A DNA stretch of 64,000 nucleotides from Halichondria panicea (GCF_963675165.1 NC_087386.1:5777566-5841565), one strand, 5' to 3'; positions 47,311 to 59,754 are shown, counted from the stretch's first letter. Numbers and translations are program-made. The notes: generated by a model from the letters alone, not told the origin.

Positions 47311-48230
47311 ATAATTATTTTCTTACCTGTCGTCCTGGCCCTTTAATTGGTCCATCGAATTTCCAGGAATAATTTTTATGATACTTATACAATGGGGCCC
47401 CATGCAGTTATCTTGTTTAATTGATGCCAATGGAGCCACCAAACTTGGAAAGTTGAAACCAACACAATAAATGCAAGCTGCATAAACTCTTTTCTTACCC
47501 CTGTTGTCTGTTGGTCTACCCAATTTCCAGAAACTGGAAACTTTAATAGATCAACAACAGGTTTTCAATGCTAAAGGAGCCACCAAACATTGAAATGAGT
47601 ACATGAAATCAAACTGCGTGAACTATTTCTTGCTTGTCGTCCAAAGACGTTAGTCCATCCAGTTTGCATAAACAGGTAACCTTATGGACCAACGAGCAGG
47701 TTTTCCAGTTTAATGATGCCAAAGGAGACACCAAGCTTTGAAATGAGCTCACACCAACCTGGAACACATTAAATTATGCATTCAAGCTGCGTGAACTATT
47801 TTCTTACTTGTCGTCCAGGCCGTTGGTCCACCCAATTTCCAGAAAAAGGAAACCTTATGGACCAACAAGCAAGTTTTCTTTTAATTGATGCCAATGGAGA
47901 CACTAAACTTTGAAAAATGAGCTGTGACACCAGCCTGGAACACATTATTCAAGCTGCGCGACTATTTTCTTACTTGCCGTCCAGGTCGTTGGTCCACCTA
48001 GTTTCCAGAAACAGCCTCCTATGGACCAACAAGCAGGTTTTCCTGATGCCAACGAACCCCTGCAAGCTTTGAAATGAGCTGCCCACCTAGAACACTTTAT
48101 GCAAGCTGGGTGAATTCTTTTACCAGTCGTCCAGGCAGTTGGTCCATGCACCTAATTTTAATAGGCCCCTTAGGACCAACGAGCAGGTTTTAATGATGCC
48201 TGGAGCAATCAAGCAAGTGTAACATGCAAC
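47310..48230. repeat. Right subterminal tandem array, inverted relative to left array
   Basis: About five or six units of the same ~180-bp family read in complement (CTTACTTGTCGTCCAGGC, GTTGGTCCACC, TGATGCCAA..GGAGACAC). With 38700-40430 it makes long inverted flanks around the transposase and protease genes. Confidence 0.75.
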
Positions 48231-49002
48231 ACTGTTTGCTGTAGATCCTGTGAACAGAAGTTTGCAATGAAACGGATAAAGAAACTGGCAAACTGTAGGG
48301 CAACCCAGACATGCATTAAAAATTAAAATATGCATGCAGCCTTCCATATCCTTTTGCTTCAAGACATAGATCTAGTACATGCTGCAGGGGGGTACTTTAT
48401 ATAACCATATTTTTCTGTGCTCTATTATCTATGATATAACTAGTCTATATATCTCTAGCTAGCTGTGTGTGGTGGTATCAGCTTGCAATTGTTGCGTGAG
48501 CCCCACCCACCATGCAAGCTCTCAAGCCTCTATGACATAATCTACCGTTGGTCCATTTATCAGAGTCCATTGCCACAATCTGGAGAGTGTAATACCTCAA
48601 TTCCATGTGGAACCAGGTTAAATTATGGTGCGTTAGGGGTTAAGTATGGCATTTCCTGTCACATGACGCAACTAGCCTATAGTACAGGATTTCTATTGCG
48701 TTTCCAATCCCTTTCCTTCTTCTATAGGCTATGGTTTAGCAAAGAACAAGAACTGTCTAGACCAGAATAGCTCACAGTTTAGGGACTAAATCGTTTTGCT
48801 TGCCTACTAGGTAGCTAACTGCAGCAAGATTGGGAAGAAAGGGAGTGCTCAGCAAGATAATCAGCTACACTAACCTGAGCTGAGTAGTAGAGATCCAGAA
48901 AAAGGGGGGCCCCTTTGCCACCCCCTGCCTACACCACTGGCTAAGGTGTGTTGAAGTGCACAGAGTCAGCATTACACATTTAAATATCCCCCCTCACAGC
49001 AG

Positions 49003-52000
49003 ATGACTACTGGTACCCCTGAATACAAAGCCATCTGTAGCTGCAGAGTGGAGCTGACAGAGAAGCTCTCTGCATGCATCCAAGATGTAGCTAAATACTT
49101 ACGTCAGAGTGGAGAACTGACTAACAGCCAATGCCAGACAATCGTCCGCCATGAAGACGGTGCTGAGAAGCTCATGGATATGATCATTGTCGACGTCAAA
49201 GCGCCAAAAACCACATTGGACGCTTTTACCGACTTAGTCACAGCAATAAAAAACAGTGGGAACAAACACTTCCTTACATTTGTCAAGGATGTGATTGAAG
49301 AGAAACGAAAAGAGTTCTATAGGGAATTGCTCACAGTTCCACCAAGTATGTGATATAAATAGTTATTAATGGTGATCATTTGAATTTTCCCATGTTCACA
49401 GGTTTCGTGGCATCTCAGAAATATGACGTCTTCATCAGCTACAGCCGTGAGGCTGACACTATGCGCACAGTGGACACTCTTTTGCGTCCTCCACTGGAAC
49501 AAAAAGGCCTCACCGTGTTTGTAGACAGAGATGGCGTTCGTCCTGGGGGCAGATGGCGATCTGAGATTGCCTCCGCTATCAAAACTTGCAAAGCCTTTAT
49601 CTGTGTGCTCACTAAACGCTATATGAGGTCCTTGTACTGCAATGGAGAGTTGTACGAAGCAGAAGCTCTTCGCAAGAGTATGTTCCCAGTGGTGTGCGAG
49701 AAGGGATGGGAAGGTGTGCCTGGAGGTGCTCCTGTGACGGAGATAGTGAATGAGGTTCAGTATGTCTCACTGGACAGGGAGACGGACCTGGAAAGACTGT
49801 TCCAAAGGATCAAAGGTCAGTCAGTGCATTCTCACAGTGTTACTGTCTCCACGTAGCAAGTACCTTGATGATATTGAGCTTATATTGAGTAATCATTTTG
49901 CAGAAACTGTGACATCTTTATCACCTGTTGCTGTAGCTCCAGGCTCGTCTAGTCTACCCACTGACCAGGCTGGTAAGATGTGCTATATACTTGATTAGCA
50001 GTTTATTTGTTGTGTAAAATGTTTGTATTGTATTATCCGTTTATCCCTCCTCAGGCAAATCATCCTCTGTAATGCAAGATGTGTGGAAGGAGACTGGAGT
50101 GAGTGATCAGTAGAATTATAACCAAGTATAAGAATAATTAAGATTAGGTACATAACATCAGTCATAGCATGAACAAAGTAAGGTTGTTCCACCCCCCCCC
50201 CCCCCTCTCCACTGATAGCATTCACTAGTCTGTTGATAGGAGGTGGGGTTATCACAGCTTTGCAATGAAACTTATAATTATTATGGGACGAAATAAGACA
50301 TCACTAACGTTTATTCATCCATTCATAGCATGAACAAAGTAAGGTTCCCTCCCCCCCTCTCCACTGAGTTTTTACAGCGCCGCTAAAGATTTTCAGTGGC
50401 GCACAAATAGAACAAGAAAAAACCATAATTCCAGTTTGGCACTTATAATATTATTTAGAGTGGTGTTTAGCAGTACTATAGTATAGCTGTTTCCACGAGG
50501 CTATCAGATCAATTGTACATGTAGCCTCGAATTAAGGATGCGTTATTTCTAATTATGTAAGCGCTAGCAACTTGGCGCTTAATTGTTATTGAACTTGGCC
50601 CTTCAATTAGAGTGGTGCTGTAATTAAATAACTCACTTATTGTGCTATGAAACTTGGGCAATATAGGCTTCAATTGGTCTCCACTTGCACTTTGTTTGAG
50701 CCCCATTCAATCTTTTACTTGCTTGTCCTTCCTGCATATTATATTGTAGAGTTATTACAGGGGGTCATACAGGATTTTAAAGTAGAGGGGGGAATATAAA
50801 AAAAGTCAACTGCATGTTATTATAATTATGCCTACAAACTGTTTAGCACACCACGATGCTAATATAGCACACGCTCAGGGTCTAAAAAAGCACACCTCTT
50901 TTCTCTGTGTAGTTGTGTAAACTGTATGCTGGTACTTCTGTGTGTGTGGCTATAGAATCTTGAACAGTATATAACATGTACATACAATTTTTGTCATTCC
51001 ATCTTTTGGGTGTGTTTATTGATAGTGTATTTTCTCCTAGGCCGCATTTCTGGATGCCTGTAAGACGGGAAATGTGGGTGTGGTTCTGGAGCTACTGGAG
51101 TGTGGGGCTGATCCCAACCAGGCAGACAAGGTGAGGGGAATACTACAGTGCCAATATGTCCGTTGGTTGATGATATTGTCTCTACAGAATGGTTGGACTG
51201 CTCTTTTCTGGGCCAGTATGAATGGACATGATGAGATAGTGAGGGTCCTCTTAGCAGCCAAGGCTACAGTCAACACTCAGATCAAGGTTGGTTTGTTGCA
51301 TTTCCCACAACATGCTGTTTACATTGTTTTCCTCCTATGCACAGTCGGGAGAGACCCCTCTTTGGAAAGCCAGTTTCAATGGTCACCAGAAATGTATGGA
51401 GCTCCTAATCGATGCTGGGGCCAATGTTGATGTACCCAAAGAGGTGAGTGTAAGTAGCTGTACACATAGCCTCGATTCCAGGCCAATTAAAGTATGGCCT
51501 GGTACTTATTGCATGGTGATAGTGAGCATGTGATAGTTTATTCTCCAGAATCTGGGGAATCCCCTCTTTTCTTTCTTTCATATATTTTCTATCTATGTAC
51601 ATCAGCTTAGCTCTCTATTGCGTTGTTCCAGAAGGCTTTCACACTAGTCTGAAGCCAAAAGAGTCTCTCATCCACCTCTATGATGGCTGTATGGTCAGGA
51701 TATCTTAGCTTAGATCTGTACAGGCTATGGGAAGTGTATGGTCCTCTTGACTGCTTCTTGCGAAGACAACCTGGCTATAGGACCATCGTAGACGTAGATG
51801 AGAGCCTCCAAACTAGTGTTCAAGCCTTCTAAGCAATAGATACAGCTTCACGGAACTCAGTATGGAGATAAAATATTACAAAACATATTCTTAGTAAAGG
51901 GACTAAATTACGGGTACTAAGGTTTTACGTTTGTAGTACGATTACCCATATTATGAAGGTACCAGGCAGTATTTTAATGCGACCTGGAATCGAGGCTACT

Positions 52001-55000
52001 ATACACACATCTCGATCAGAGGCCACTAGCCACAGAGCCTCCCCATGTTCTGTTGACCTGGTCCATTAGACACCAGAGCTAGTCATGTTTGTCATTACAA
52101 TGGAATATTCAAGTAAAAACAGTGTCATACCTCCTCTGCCCTGACATTAGCGTAGATAGTCATGTGATATTGTATGAGTGATATTGTGTAATGAGTGGAT
52201 CTGTACTATCTTGACTCTGTACAGACTGGAACCACAGCATTGGGGGTAGCTGCTCAGAATGGTCATGTGAGGGCAGTGGAAGTCTTGATTGCTGCCAAGG
52301 CTGGAGTTGACATTCAAAATAAGGTGAGATTTACTAGAGTAGTGGATTGAGTAGTGGATTAGCTGGTCCAGTTGCGGGTTAGTGTAAAGCTGGAATGCAG
52401 AATGGAACGGAATATGGAATGACTAAAAAGAGAGCTGCTGATGGTGCTCTGTATTTTTTTAGTGTAGTATGACTTAAATACTTGTAAAAAGTGCTACAGA
52501 ATCCTTTTATAGACAGCTAATTTTAGAAGACTATTACTGTAGGAGTAAAAAGTAGACTGAGTATAATTATAGTAGCAACATTGAACATTACAAATAGACA
52601 TAATTATACGTGTCTATAGACTTAGCGAAGTAATTATGTTGTGCCCAAAGTAAGGTGGAGTGTGAAGTCTATAGCTATACAGGACACTCCAAAGCTATAC
52701 CTTTCTTCAATCTGCATGCCTGCAAAGTTTTGGCCCTTGGTGAAACTTAAACGATTTGTGCGTGTTGAAGAGACACACTGACCAAGCCTTTTGCCATTGG
52801 TTTCCACACACATTGAGTTGTGGAGTCAGCAAATTCCACATTTATACTCTCAACAATGAAACTGTTATCTCAATATCTACCACGTACTGTGCAACAGTGT
52901 GTGTAAGTTGTTGATCCTCTTTCCAATAACAGGGTGTCATGTGATGATTACAGCCAGCTACATGTTCCGTTCTATATCTGCATTCCAGCTTTTACACTAA
53001 CCCTCCAGTTGCTGTTATACATAATTATAATTATGGTTTATGGTCTATATAACACAGGACAACCAGACAGCTCTGTATGCATGTAGCCAGTAACAACAGC
53101 ATCGTGATCTCTCTTTTAATTGCATTCCAATCTTTTTTACATTGGTTTTCAATGTAGTGTGTTCCCTACAATAACTCTGTTATTCTGTGACTAAGGCTCA
53201 AGGGTAGTATAGTTTAGACATAGATCTAACTGTTTCCGTTGCTGAACCCCAGTGAACCCTATTTAGTTAGGAGATATGCTTGCTACAAATGTTGAGAGCA
53301 CTGCACCTTTCATATACATCTGGACGAGTTCTAACCAGGACCTCAGCTGGAGAAACACTATAGCTAGCCATAGAGACCTTGAGCAACGTACAGAGCTAGC
53401 TAAACAGCTAGTTACAAGCGTTCTACAGGCCTATAGAGTTTGTCGTGACAAGGTCGCGGTTAAGGTTACAGTATACTAATTGCTCATGAATGATTCATAA
53501 GATATTTATTTCTCATCACAAACTCATCACAACGTTATTTTTGTAACTTGCAACGATTATCAATGGAAAGAGAACATGGAACAATGCTAGCTACAATAAT
53601 AACTCAGAGTTTATATGTCTTGTAATCCAATGAAGTGGTCTGAGGTCAGCTGGAAAAACTGAGTATTTTGTCATCAAATTTTGTTGACTGCATAGCTTCT
53701 AGGTTGTCTTTCTGACCAGTATTCGATGCCTGAAGACTTACTGGAGGGCGACTCAGAGAGATCTTGTTCATAGAGACCTTACAGCAAAAAATATATCCTT
53801 GTTACTACTCTACAGTTGCTATATTAGCCTACAAAAACAGCGCCGTAACTTTGTTGTAACTTACTCTAGACTTGGGAAAAACTCTTTCAGTCACCTGCCC
53901 CTTTATTCGTATAATAAGAAACAGCAGAGTATACGGTAAGGAGGGGTTTCCTGGTGCCTAGAATTAACTCAGAGTAACCATTGCCAGATGAGAGCCATTT
54001 TACTAGCTGAACTACATTGAACACCCACGCAGATTTGAGCGTGGGTGGAACAGTATACCGTAACCTTAACTACCAGCTAAACAAACGTCGTCACAAATGA
54101 AGATTCAATTAAATAAGTGTCGTACCTCCTCTGCCCTGACATTAGTGTAGATAGTCATGTGATATTGTATGAGTGATATTGTGTAATAAGTGGATCTGTA
54201 CTATCTTGACTCTGTACAGGATGGAGCCACAGCATTGTACATGGCCAGTAAGAATGGTCACTGTGGAGTTGTTAGAATGTTGTTGGAGGCCAAGGCTGAC
54301 GTTCACAACAAGACTAATGTGAGTCACGCTGCATGGTGGTGTTTGTGTACTCTGCTGATTCCATGGTTGAGTGTGTGTACTACTGTCACCTCTGTGTTAG
54401 TCTCGTTCCTAGGCCGCTTTTTTCAAAGGGGGAAAAGGCCTGGTGTCCATTGCTTGGGTGTTAGTGCGCATGGTAATCGTGCACTAATGTAAAACTTTTG
54501 CAAACTAGTCCGTTTACTAGGAATATGTTCCGTAATACGTACTTCCATACTGAAGCTATGGCTTATGCCCTCTATTGCGTTGGCCAAGAAAGCTGGTACA
54601 CTTAGTCTGAAGTCTGAGGCTAGTAGGCTCTAGTTCTACGATGGTCGTATAGTTGTCTTCTCAAGCAGCAGTTAGAAGTACCATAGGAAGCATGCACAAA
54701 GACTTGCTATAGCCAGTCCTTCCAAGCTCAGACATTCCGACCATACGACTGTCGTGAAGTAGACGAGAGGCTCTTCTGGCTTCAGACTAGTGTGCAAGCC
54801 TTCTTGATCAACACAATAGAAGCACAGCACGGTAGATAGGGGGAAAAGAAGGGGATTACCCATATTTTACAGCAAAACTAAGTGCATGCGCACTATCAGT
54901 AGACACCAGGCCGCATTTTCCTCCCTTCCATTCCATACAAAAGAATCGGCCTGGGAACAAGGCTACCTCTGTGTATGAGTGGACTGAGTAGTGGAGAGTG

Positions 55001-56183
55001 TACAATTAGCTGGTCCAGTTGCTGTGATATATAATTATATGGTTTATGGTCTATAACAGGACAACCAGACAGCTCTGTTTGTAGCCTCTCACCAGGGACA
55101 TGATGAGATAGTGAGGGTCCTCTTAGCAGCCAAGGCTACAGTCAACACTCAGGAGAAGGTTGGTTTTGTTGTCATTTCCCACAACATGCTGTTTACATTG
55201 TTTTCCTCCTATGTACAGTCGGGAGAGACCCCTCTTTGGACAGCCAGTTTCAGTGGTTACCAGAAATGTATGGAGGTTCTAATCGATGCTGGGGCCAATG
55301 TTGATTTACCCAAAGAGGTGAGTGTAAGTAGCTGTACACACATCTCAGAGGCCACTAGCCACAGAGCCTCCCCATGTTCTGTTGACCTGGTCCATTAGAC
55401 ACCAGAGCTAGTCATGTTTGTGTAGAGAGCACTGGTAGTTGGTGTACCGAGGTACGACACGCATCTCGTGATCTATTCAAGCAATTTTTACGTTGTTTTC
55501 ATGTAGTGTGTTCCTAACAATAACTCTGTTATTCTGTGACTAAGGCTCAAGGGTAGTATAGTTTAGACCTAGATCTAACTGTTTCCGTCGCTGAACCCGT
55601 AAACGTCATCACAATGGAATATTCAATTCAAAAACAATGTCGTACCTCCTCTGCCCTGATATTAGTGTAGATAGTCATGTGATATTGTATGAGTGATATT
55701 GTGTAATGAGTGGATCTGTACTATCTTGACTCTGTACAGGGTGGATTCACTGCGTTGATGGTAGCTGCTCAGAATGGTCATGTGAGGGCAGTGGAAATAT
55801 TAATTGCTGCCAAAGCTAAAATTGACATTCAAGCGAAGGTGAGATTTACTATTTGTCTGTTAGTAATTATTTGGATCTGTACACAGAACGGAGCCACAGC
55901 ATTGCACATAGCCAGTCAGGAGGGTCATTGTGGAGTTGTTAGAATGTTGTTGGAGGCCAAGGCTGACGTTAATATCAAAGCTAATGTGAGTCACGCTGCA
56001 TGATTGTATATAATTATGATACTGTATATCACCATGGCAACATTAAATCCAGTGGTTTTGTGATAAATTCCTTATTTCCCTTCATCACTAACTGCTCACA
56101 TACCCACTATACAGGACGGACGTACTGCCTATGATGTGGCTAGTCAGTATGGACACACTCAAGTGTGTGAACTACTACACTGA
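49003..56183 (+). CDS. CARD-TIR-ankyrin receptor-like gene
   Basis: Exons: 49003-49345 (CARD-like), 49402-49815 (TIR), 49904-49972 and 50055-50098 (Ser/Pro linker), then ANK exons 51041-51130, 51188-51286, 51345-51443, 52225-52323, 54220-54318, 55060-55158, 55219-55317, 55740-55838, 55887-55985 and 56115-56183 (TGA). All phases fit (~606 residues). Residues ~10-100 resemble a CARD/death-fold helix bundle (YLRQSGELTNSQCQTI; GAEKLMDMI). TIR residues ~117-252 show YDVFISYSREAD, FVDRDGVRPGGRWRSEI and SLYCNGELYEAEAL; Glu197 aligns with the Glu that is catalytic in NAD-cleaving TIRs. The ANK half is homologous exon by exon with the kinase-ANK genes. I infer an innate immune adaptor or sensor; whether the TIR acts as scaffold or NADase is open. 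Confidence 0.88.
50103..51040 (+). other. Long intron joining TIR linker to ankyrin part; effector/ANK junction
   Basis: Contains a C14-16 homopolymer at ~50191-50205 and a second C/T run at ~50349. From ~50925 (CTGTATGCTGGTACTTCTGT) to the acceptor at 51040 it is near-identical to the intron after the kinase exons (14813-14931 and 28226-28344). Left of that point there is no similarity to the kinase genes. Confidence 0.7.
51467..51998. mobile_element. TAGCCTC MITE (short form), second copy
   Basis: Left end TAGCCTCGATTCCAGGCC, right end CTGGAATCGAGGCTA. Flanking CTGTACACA / CTATACACA fits a 9-bp duplication with one mismatch. Same intron position as 28783-29298. Confidence 0.7.
53464..54065. 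mobile_element. TTAA-flanked MITE, copy e
   Basis: TTAA at 53460-53463 and 54066-54069. It is in the CARD-TIR-ANK gene, in the same intron as copies a, c and d. Confidence 0.75.
54398..54965. mobile_element. TAGCCTC MITE (long form), copy d
   Basis: CCTCTGTGT direct repeats flank 54398-54965. Same C-to-D intron as the three other copies. Confidence 0.65.
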
Positions 56184-56445
56184 CTCTGTACCTTATTAAC
56201 TGTACTGTTACCATGGCAGCTAGCCTCTGATAGATACGTTGATTGCAAATTTATACACTACATCATTTTGTCTTATAATTAAATTTTTTCTATATACGGT
56301 TTCTCATGTATTTCACCAAGTTACATTCTGATCATGTAAAACTTGAAAGTTAATTGGTCAATAATGGGAAATGTGCAAAATTAATAACCTGAAACTAGAT
56401 TGAATTGTTTGTCTAAAGGTGCGGCCTGGAATCGAGGCTATATAA

Positions 56446-56967
56446 TTATATAGGTGCTTGATTCTCAATCACATCTTGAGATAGGAATCCCACTTGTAGT
56501 AGATAAGAGATGACAGCATGATGATCACATGACACAGCTGTAGAGGAAATACAATCACGAATATAATTATAAGGAATTCAAAAAAAGACAATAATTATTA
56601 CCGCGAATAAATCTAATAACCAGCTCAACTTCTACAGCTATAGGGTATAATATGTCTCCTCGATCACTATCATTAATGCAAATACAAAAAGATCTCCCAG
56701 GTTACCATAGATACACAGCCAAACTGACTTCCCTCACTATTCAGTAGAGGGAGCATTGGACTCAAACAAAGATCTACAAACAGACAGCTAGCTTCAACAT
56801 GTATTAACACACAAGCACCCTCTGTAAAGGAATACTCCATCTCTCACCATAATGAAGAGGTGTCTGATTGTCTGTGTCCTCAATATTAACATCTGCTCCC
56901 CTCTTCACAAGTAGTTTCACCATGTTCAGGTTGCCACGGTCACAGGCCCAGTGAAGAAGACCATCCC
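56446..56967 (-). pseudogene. ACBD6-like ankyrin exons, frameshifted copy
   Basis: Exon 56967-56848 is 120 nt against 121 in the open copy at 35455-35575; a G is missing near GGGATGG, shifting the frame before LLHWACDRG. The last exon, 56537-56446, has the shared net 33-nt deletion. Confidence 0.65.
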
Positions 56968-57607
56968 CTGTATCATGAAATGCATCTCTATATACAACAA
57001 TCTAGCGTTAATTTGTTGTAAGTTGGACAATCCAAACTAGCATGGTTATAGTTCAAGGAAATTAGACAGCAATTTTCTTACTTCTAGACTACTGTCAGCT
57101 GATTATAAGGTGTGCCTTATTTATGGTGTTGCACTGAACTACTTGTAAGCAAAGATTGGACTAACGAGATACGGACATTGCGTATAATAATAGACTGTAT
57201 ATCTCCAGAGCTCTCACATGAGGTCCCAGTTTGGTGTGATCCGATTGGCCTCTTCTAGCACTCTAGTGAGGTCATGTCGGAAGTAGGGCTCAAACACGAC
57301 ATCATCCTCCAGAATCAGGATTTGATCCAGACCCTCTGTCATCATCTGGGGGGCAAGAGAGGTACAGTAAGACTTGTCTATACTGGTCATCCTTGGACAG
57401 ACCAACAGTGGCTATTATAACAAGATGCTCAGTAGAGCATTCATCCGTGCGTTGACATAACGGACACGCAATTAACTTTTTATTTTAATGACTTTAACAT
57501 TATGGGGATCCTACAAAGCAACGATTGGATCGATTAGAAAACAGTGTTTTTTGTCGCCTTTGAAGACAAGTAGTTTATTATTTTTCAACCACTGCCTCAT
57601 TATCAGT

Positions 57608-58184
57608 GGGGAGACAACACACACACTAGTGCAGTATAGGGGGGTGGTCCACCGTGTGGGGGGAGACAACACACACACTAGTGCAGTATAGGGGGGGTGG
57701 TCCACTGTGTGGGGGGAGACAACACACACACTAGTGCAGTATAGGGGGGGGTGGTCCACTGTGTGGGGGGAGACAACACACACTAATGCAGTATAGGGGG
57801 GGTGGTCCACTGTGTGGGGGGAGACAACACACACACTAGTGCAGTATAGGGGGGTGGTCCACTGTGTGGGGGGAGACAACACGCACACTAATGCAGTATA
57901 GGGGGGTGGTCCACTGTGTGGGGGGAGACAACACACACACTAGTGCAGTATAGGAGGGTGGTCCACACTAATGCAGTATAGGGGGGTGGTCCACCGTGTG
58001 GGGGGAGACAACACACACACAATGCAGTATAGGGGGGTGGTCCACTGTGTGGGGGGAGACAACACACACACTAATGCAGTATAGGGGGGTGGTCCACTGT
58101 GTGGGGGGAGACAACACACACACTAATGCAGTATAGGGGGGTGGTCCACTGTGTGGGGGGAGACAACACACACACTAATGCAGT
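57608..58184. repeat. Minisatellite remnant, ~11 units
   Basis: Same ~52-bp unit as 7195-10244, here without the adjoining exon 7. Some units carry CTAGTGCAG instead of CTAATGCAG, and one is truncated at ~57960. Confidence 0.9.
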
Positions 58185-58189
58185 CACTA

Positions 58190-59750
58190 CTGGTCTCATA
58201 TCCTTTGAATCGCAAATGAAAAAGCAATTAATTGTAGTAGCAACCAATGAAACATTCATTATATAATGTTTCATAGACTTTTCATTGATAACAGCTTTAA
58301 CTGTAAAACATCGTGAAATCAAAGCATACCCATGAAAATACAATTAGTTCACCATGATTTTCGTATTCACGTTGTATTCACGGTGATTTGATGGGTATGC
58401 TGTTTTTGACAACTTTATTCAATCCATGAAACTAACAGTAAAATAATATTAATTTTTGGCCTGATAATAATTGCAGCAGGTAAAAATTTATGGCCTAAAT
58501 TTAATATCATGTGAGCACTGAACAAGTAGATCTAAGTTAACATAAGAAAGTTTGGATCATGTCTGGTGGATCTTGCAGACACCCCTCCATAAAGCAAGAG
58601 AAGACCATTGAGTTCTCATTAAAGTCTTAGACTCTGTTGGTTGCTTTTCTTTTCTTTTTTCAGAATTTCTATATAAAGCCCAGTGCAGCAGTTGCTATGC
58701 GCATGCGCAGTTACTAGTTGCTATAGCTCCAGAACTGAGAGTCTAAAAATTAAAGCAGGGAAACTTCAGAGGATACCATGTACGCCACTACTACGTATAC
58801 CAGGGAACAAAGGCTCAAAGAGGATGAAACAGAGGATGGTGTCATGACCAGGATAGCAAGTGGTGAGTTTCTCCAGGCAGTATAATAGCTGTACACATCC
58901 AACAGTAAAATACCTATAATTATATATACTTTGCAGCGGCAGCCTAGGATTCTACTAGAGAGACTTGAGTCAAAGTAGTCTGAAATAAGGAGGGACCAAG
59001 AGTGGCTTCTTATTATAAGTGAGTTTCTCCAGGCAGTTGTTCTGGCTAGCAGTAGACAACAGTTAATACCTACCTGTTTATTAGTGTTCTGTGTGTGTTG
59101 GTGTATCTCTACAATAATTATACACATGCAGTCTCATAATAATTATGTTTATACAGGTAAATCTATTGTATTCACTGTTATTCCTCATGAATACAAATCA
59201 ATAGAAATTTTTTATATGCACATAGGGCTCGAAATATTGGTTGTCAGAGATAACGAAAAGAACGATCCTTCTACGTGTGCACTGGGAGAGGAAAAAGAGA
59301 CAAAAGAGACAGGAAGATATTATGTTATGTTATGGCATACAAATGCTCGTGGCCATAGCATGTACGTTTTAATTTTAAGTTTCATTTGATGGATATGTAA
59401 ATTTTGACTCACTTTATAACTATTATTAAATTTTAATGGATATTTCACAATGCTCAATCTTTGAAATTCTAAAATTTAATAGATGTATCCATGAATTTCC
59501 CATGAAAACAATGATGCCGTAGTTTGATTTTCCATCTGCTTTTCATGGGTGTGTAAAATTTTCAGCTGGTCTATCGGGCTGTGAAATGCACATGATTTTT
59601 AATGGATATTTCAAATTTCATGGTATGTACTATCCTTGAAATTCTTAATTTTAATAGGTGTTATCAATGATTTGCCCATGAAAAGGCAATTAAGTCATTG
59701 TGATTAATCCATAACATTTTCCCTGAAAAGTAATGGATATGCACCCAACA
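58190..59750. other. Unassigned sequence between minisatellite remnants
   Basis: Present only in this block. A + strand frame after a possible acceptor at ~59157 contains SIVFTVIPHEYKSIEIFYMH and VRDNEKNDPSTCALGEE; it has no family I recognise and could be an exon. GAGTTTCTCCAGGCAGT occurs twice (58864, 59021). AT-rich duplicated segments with CATGAAAA occur at 58.3-58.4 and 59.4-59.7 kb. Confidence 0.25.
58698..58709. promoter_or_regulatory. Palindromic TGCGCATGCGCA (NRF-1-like) site
   Basis: A perfect match to the full NRF-1-type palindrome. About 70 bp downstream an ATG (58779) opens a short frame beginning MYATTTYTREQRLKEDETED, with a donor at ~58862; the next candidate exon stops after three codons. 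This may be the promoter and first exon of a lost or very short gene. Confidence 0.35.
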
Positions 59751-59754
59751 GTGA

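Larger units (their letters stand above)
37518..48594. mobile_element. Giant KDZ-type DNA transposon (~11 kb)
   Basis: The ends are inverted repeats: TATTACACTTTCCAGATTGT on the left, and the complement of ACAATCTGGAGAGTGTAATA on the right. Homology continues through the GGACCAACGGTAGATTA segment to a GGTGGGTGGGGCTCAC segment, ~105 bp in all once the nested MITE is removed. Next come subterminal tandem arrays in opposite orientation (38.70-40.43 and 47.31-48.2 kb). The interior holds a transposase pseudogene (- strand) and a C48-like protease remnant (+ strand). No certain target-site duplication is seen, so exact ends are provisional. CATGCATG is strikingly frequent in the interior. Confidence 0.7.

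Noticed and set aside
58750-59127. 125-residue minus-strand frame
   Set aside because: No similarity, no splice support, and it runs across a likely + strand first exon and low-complexity AT sequence.
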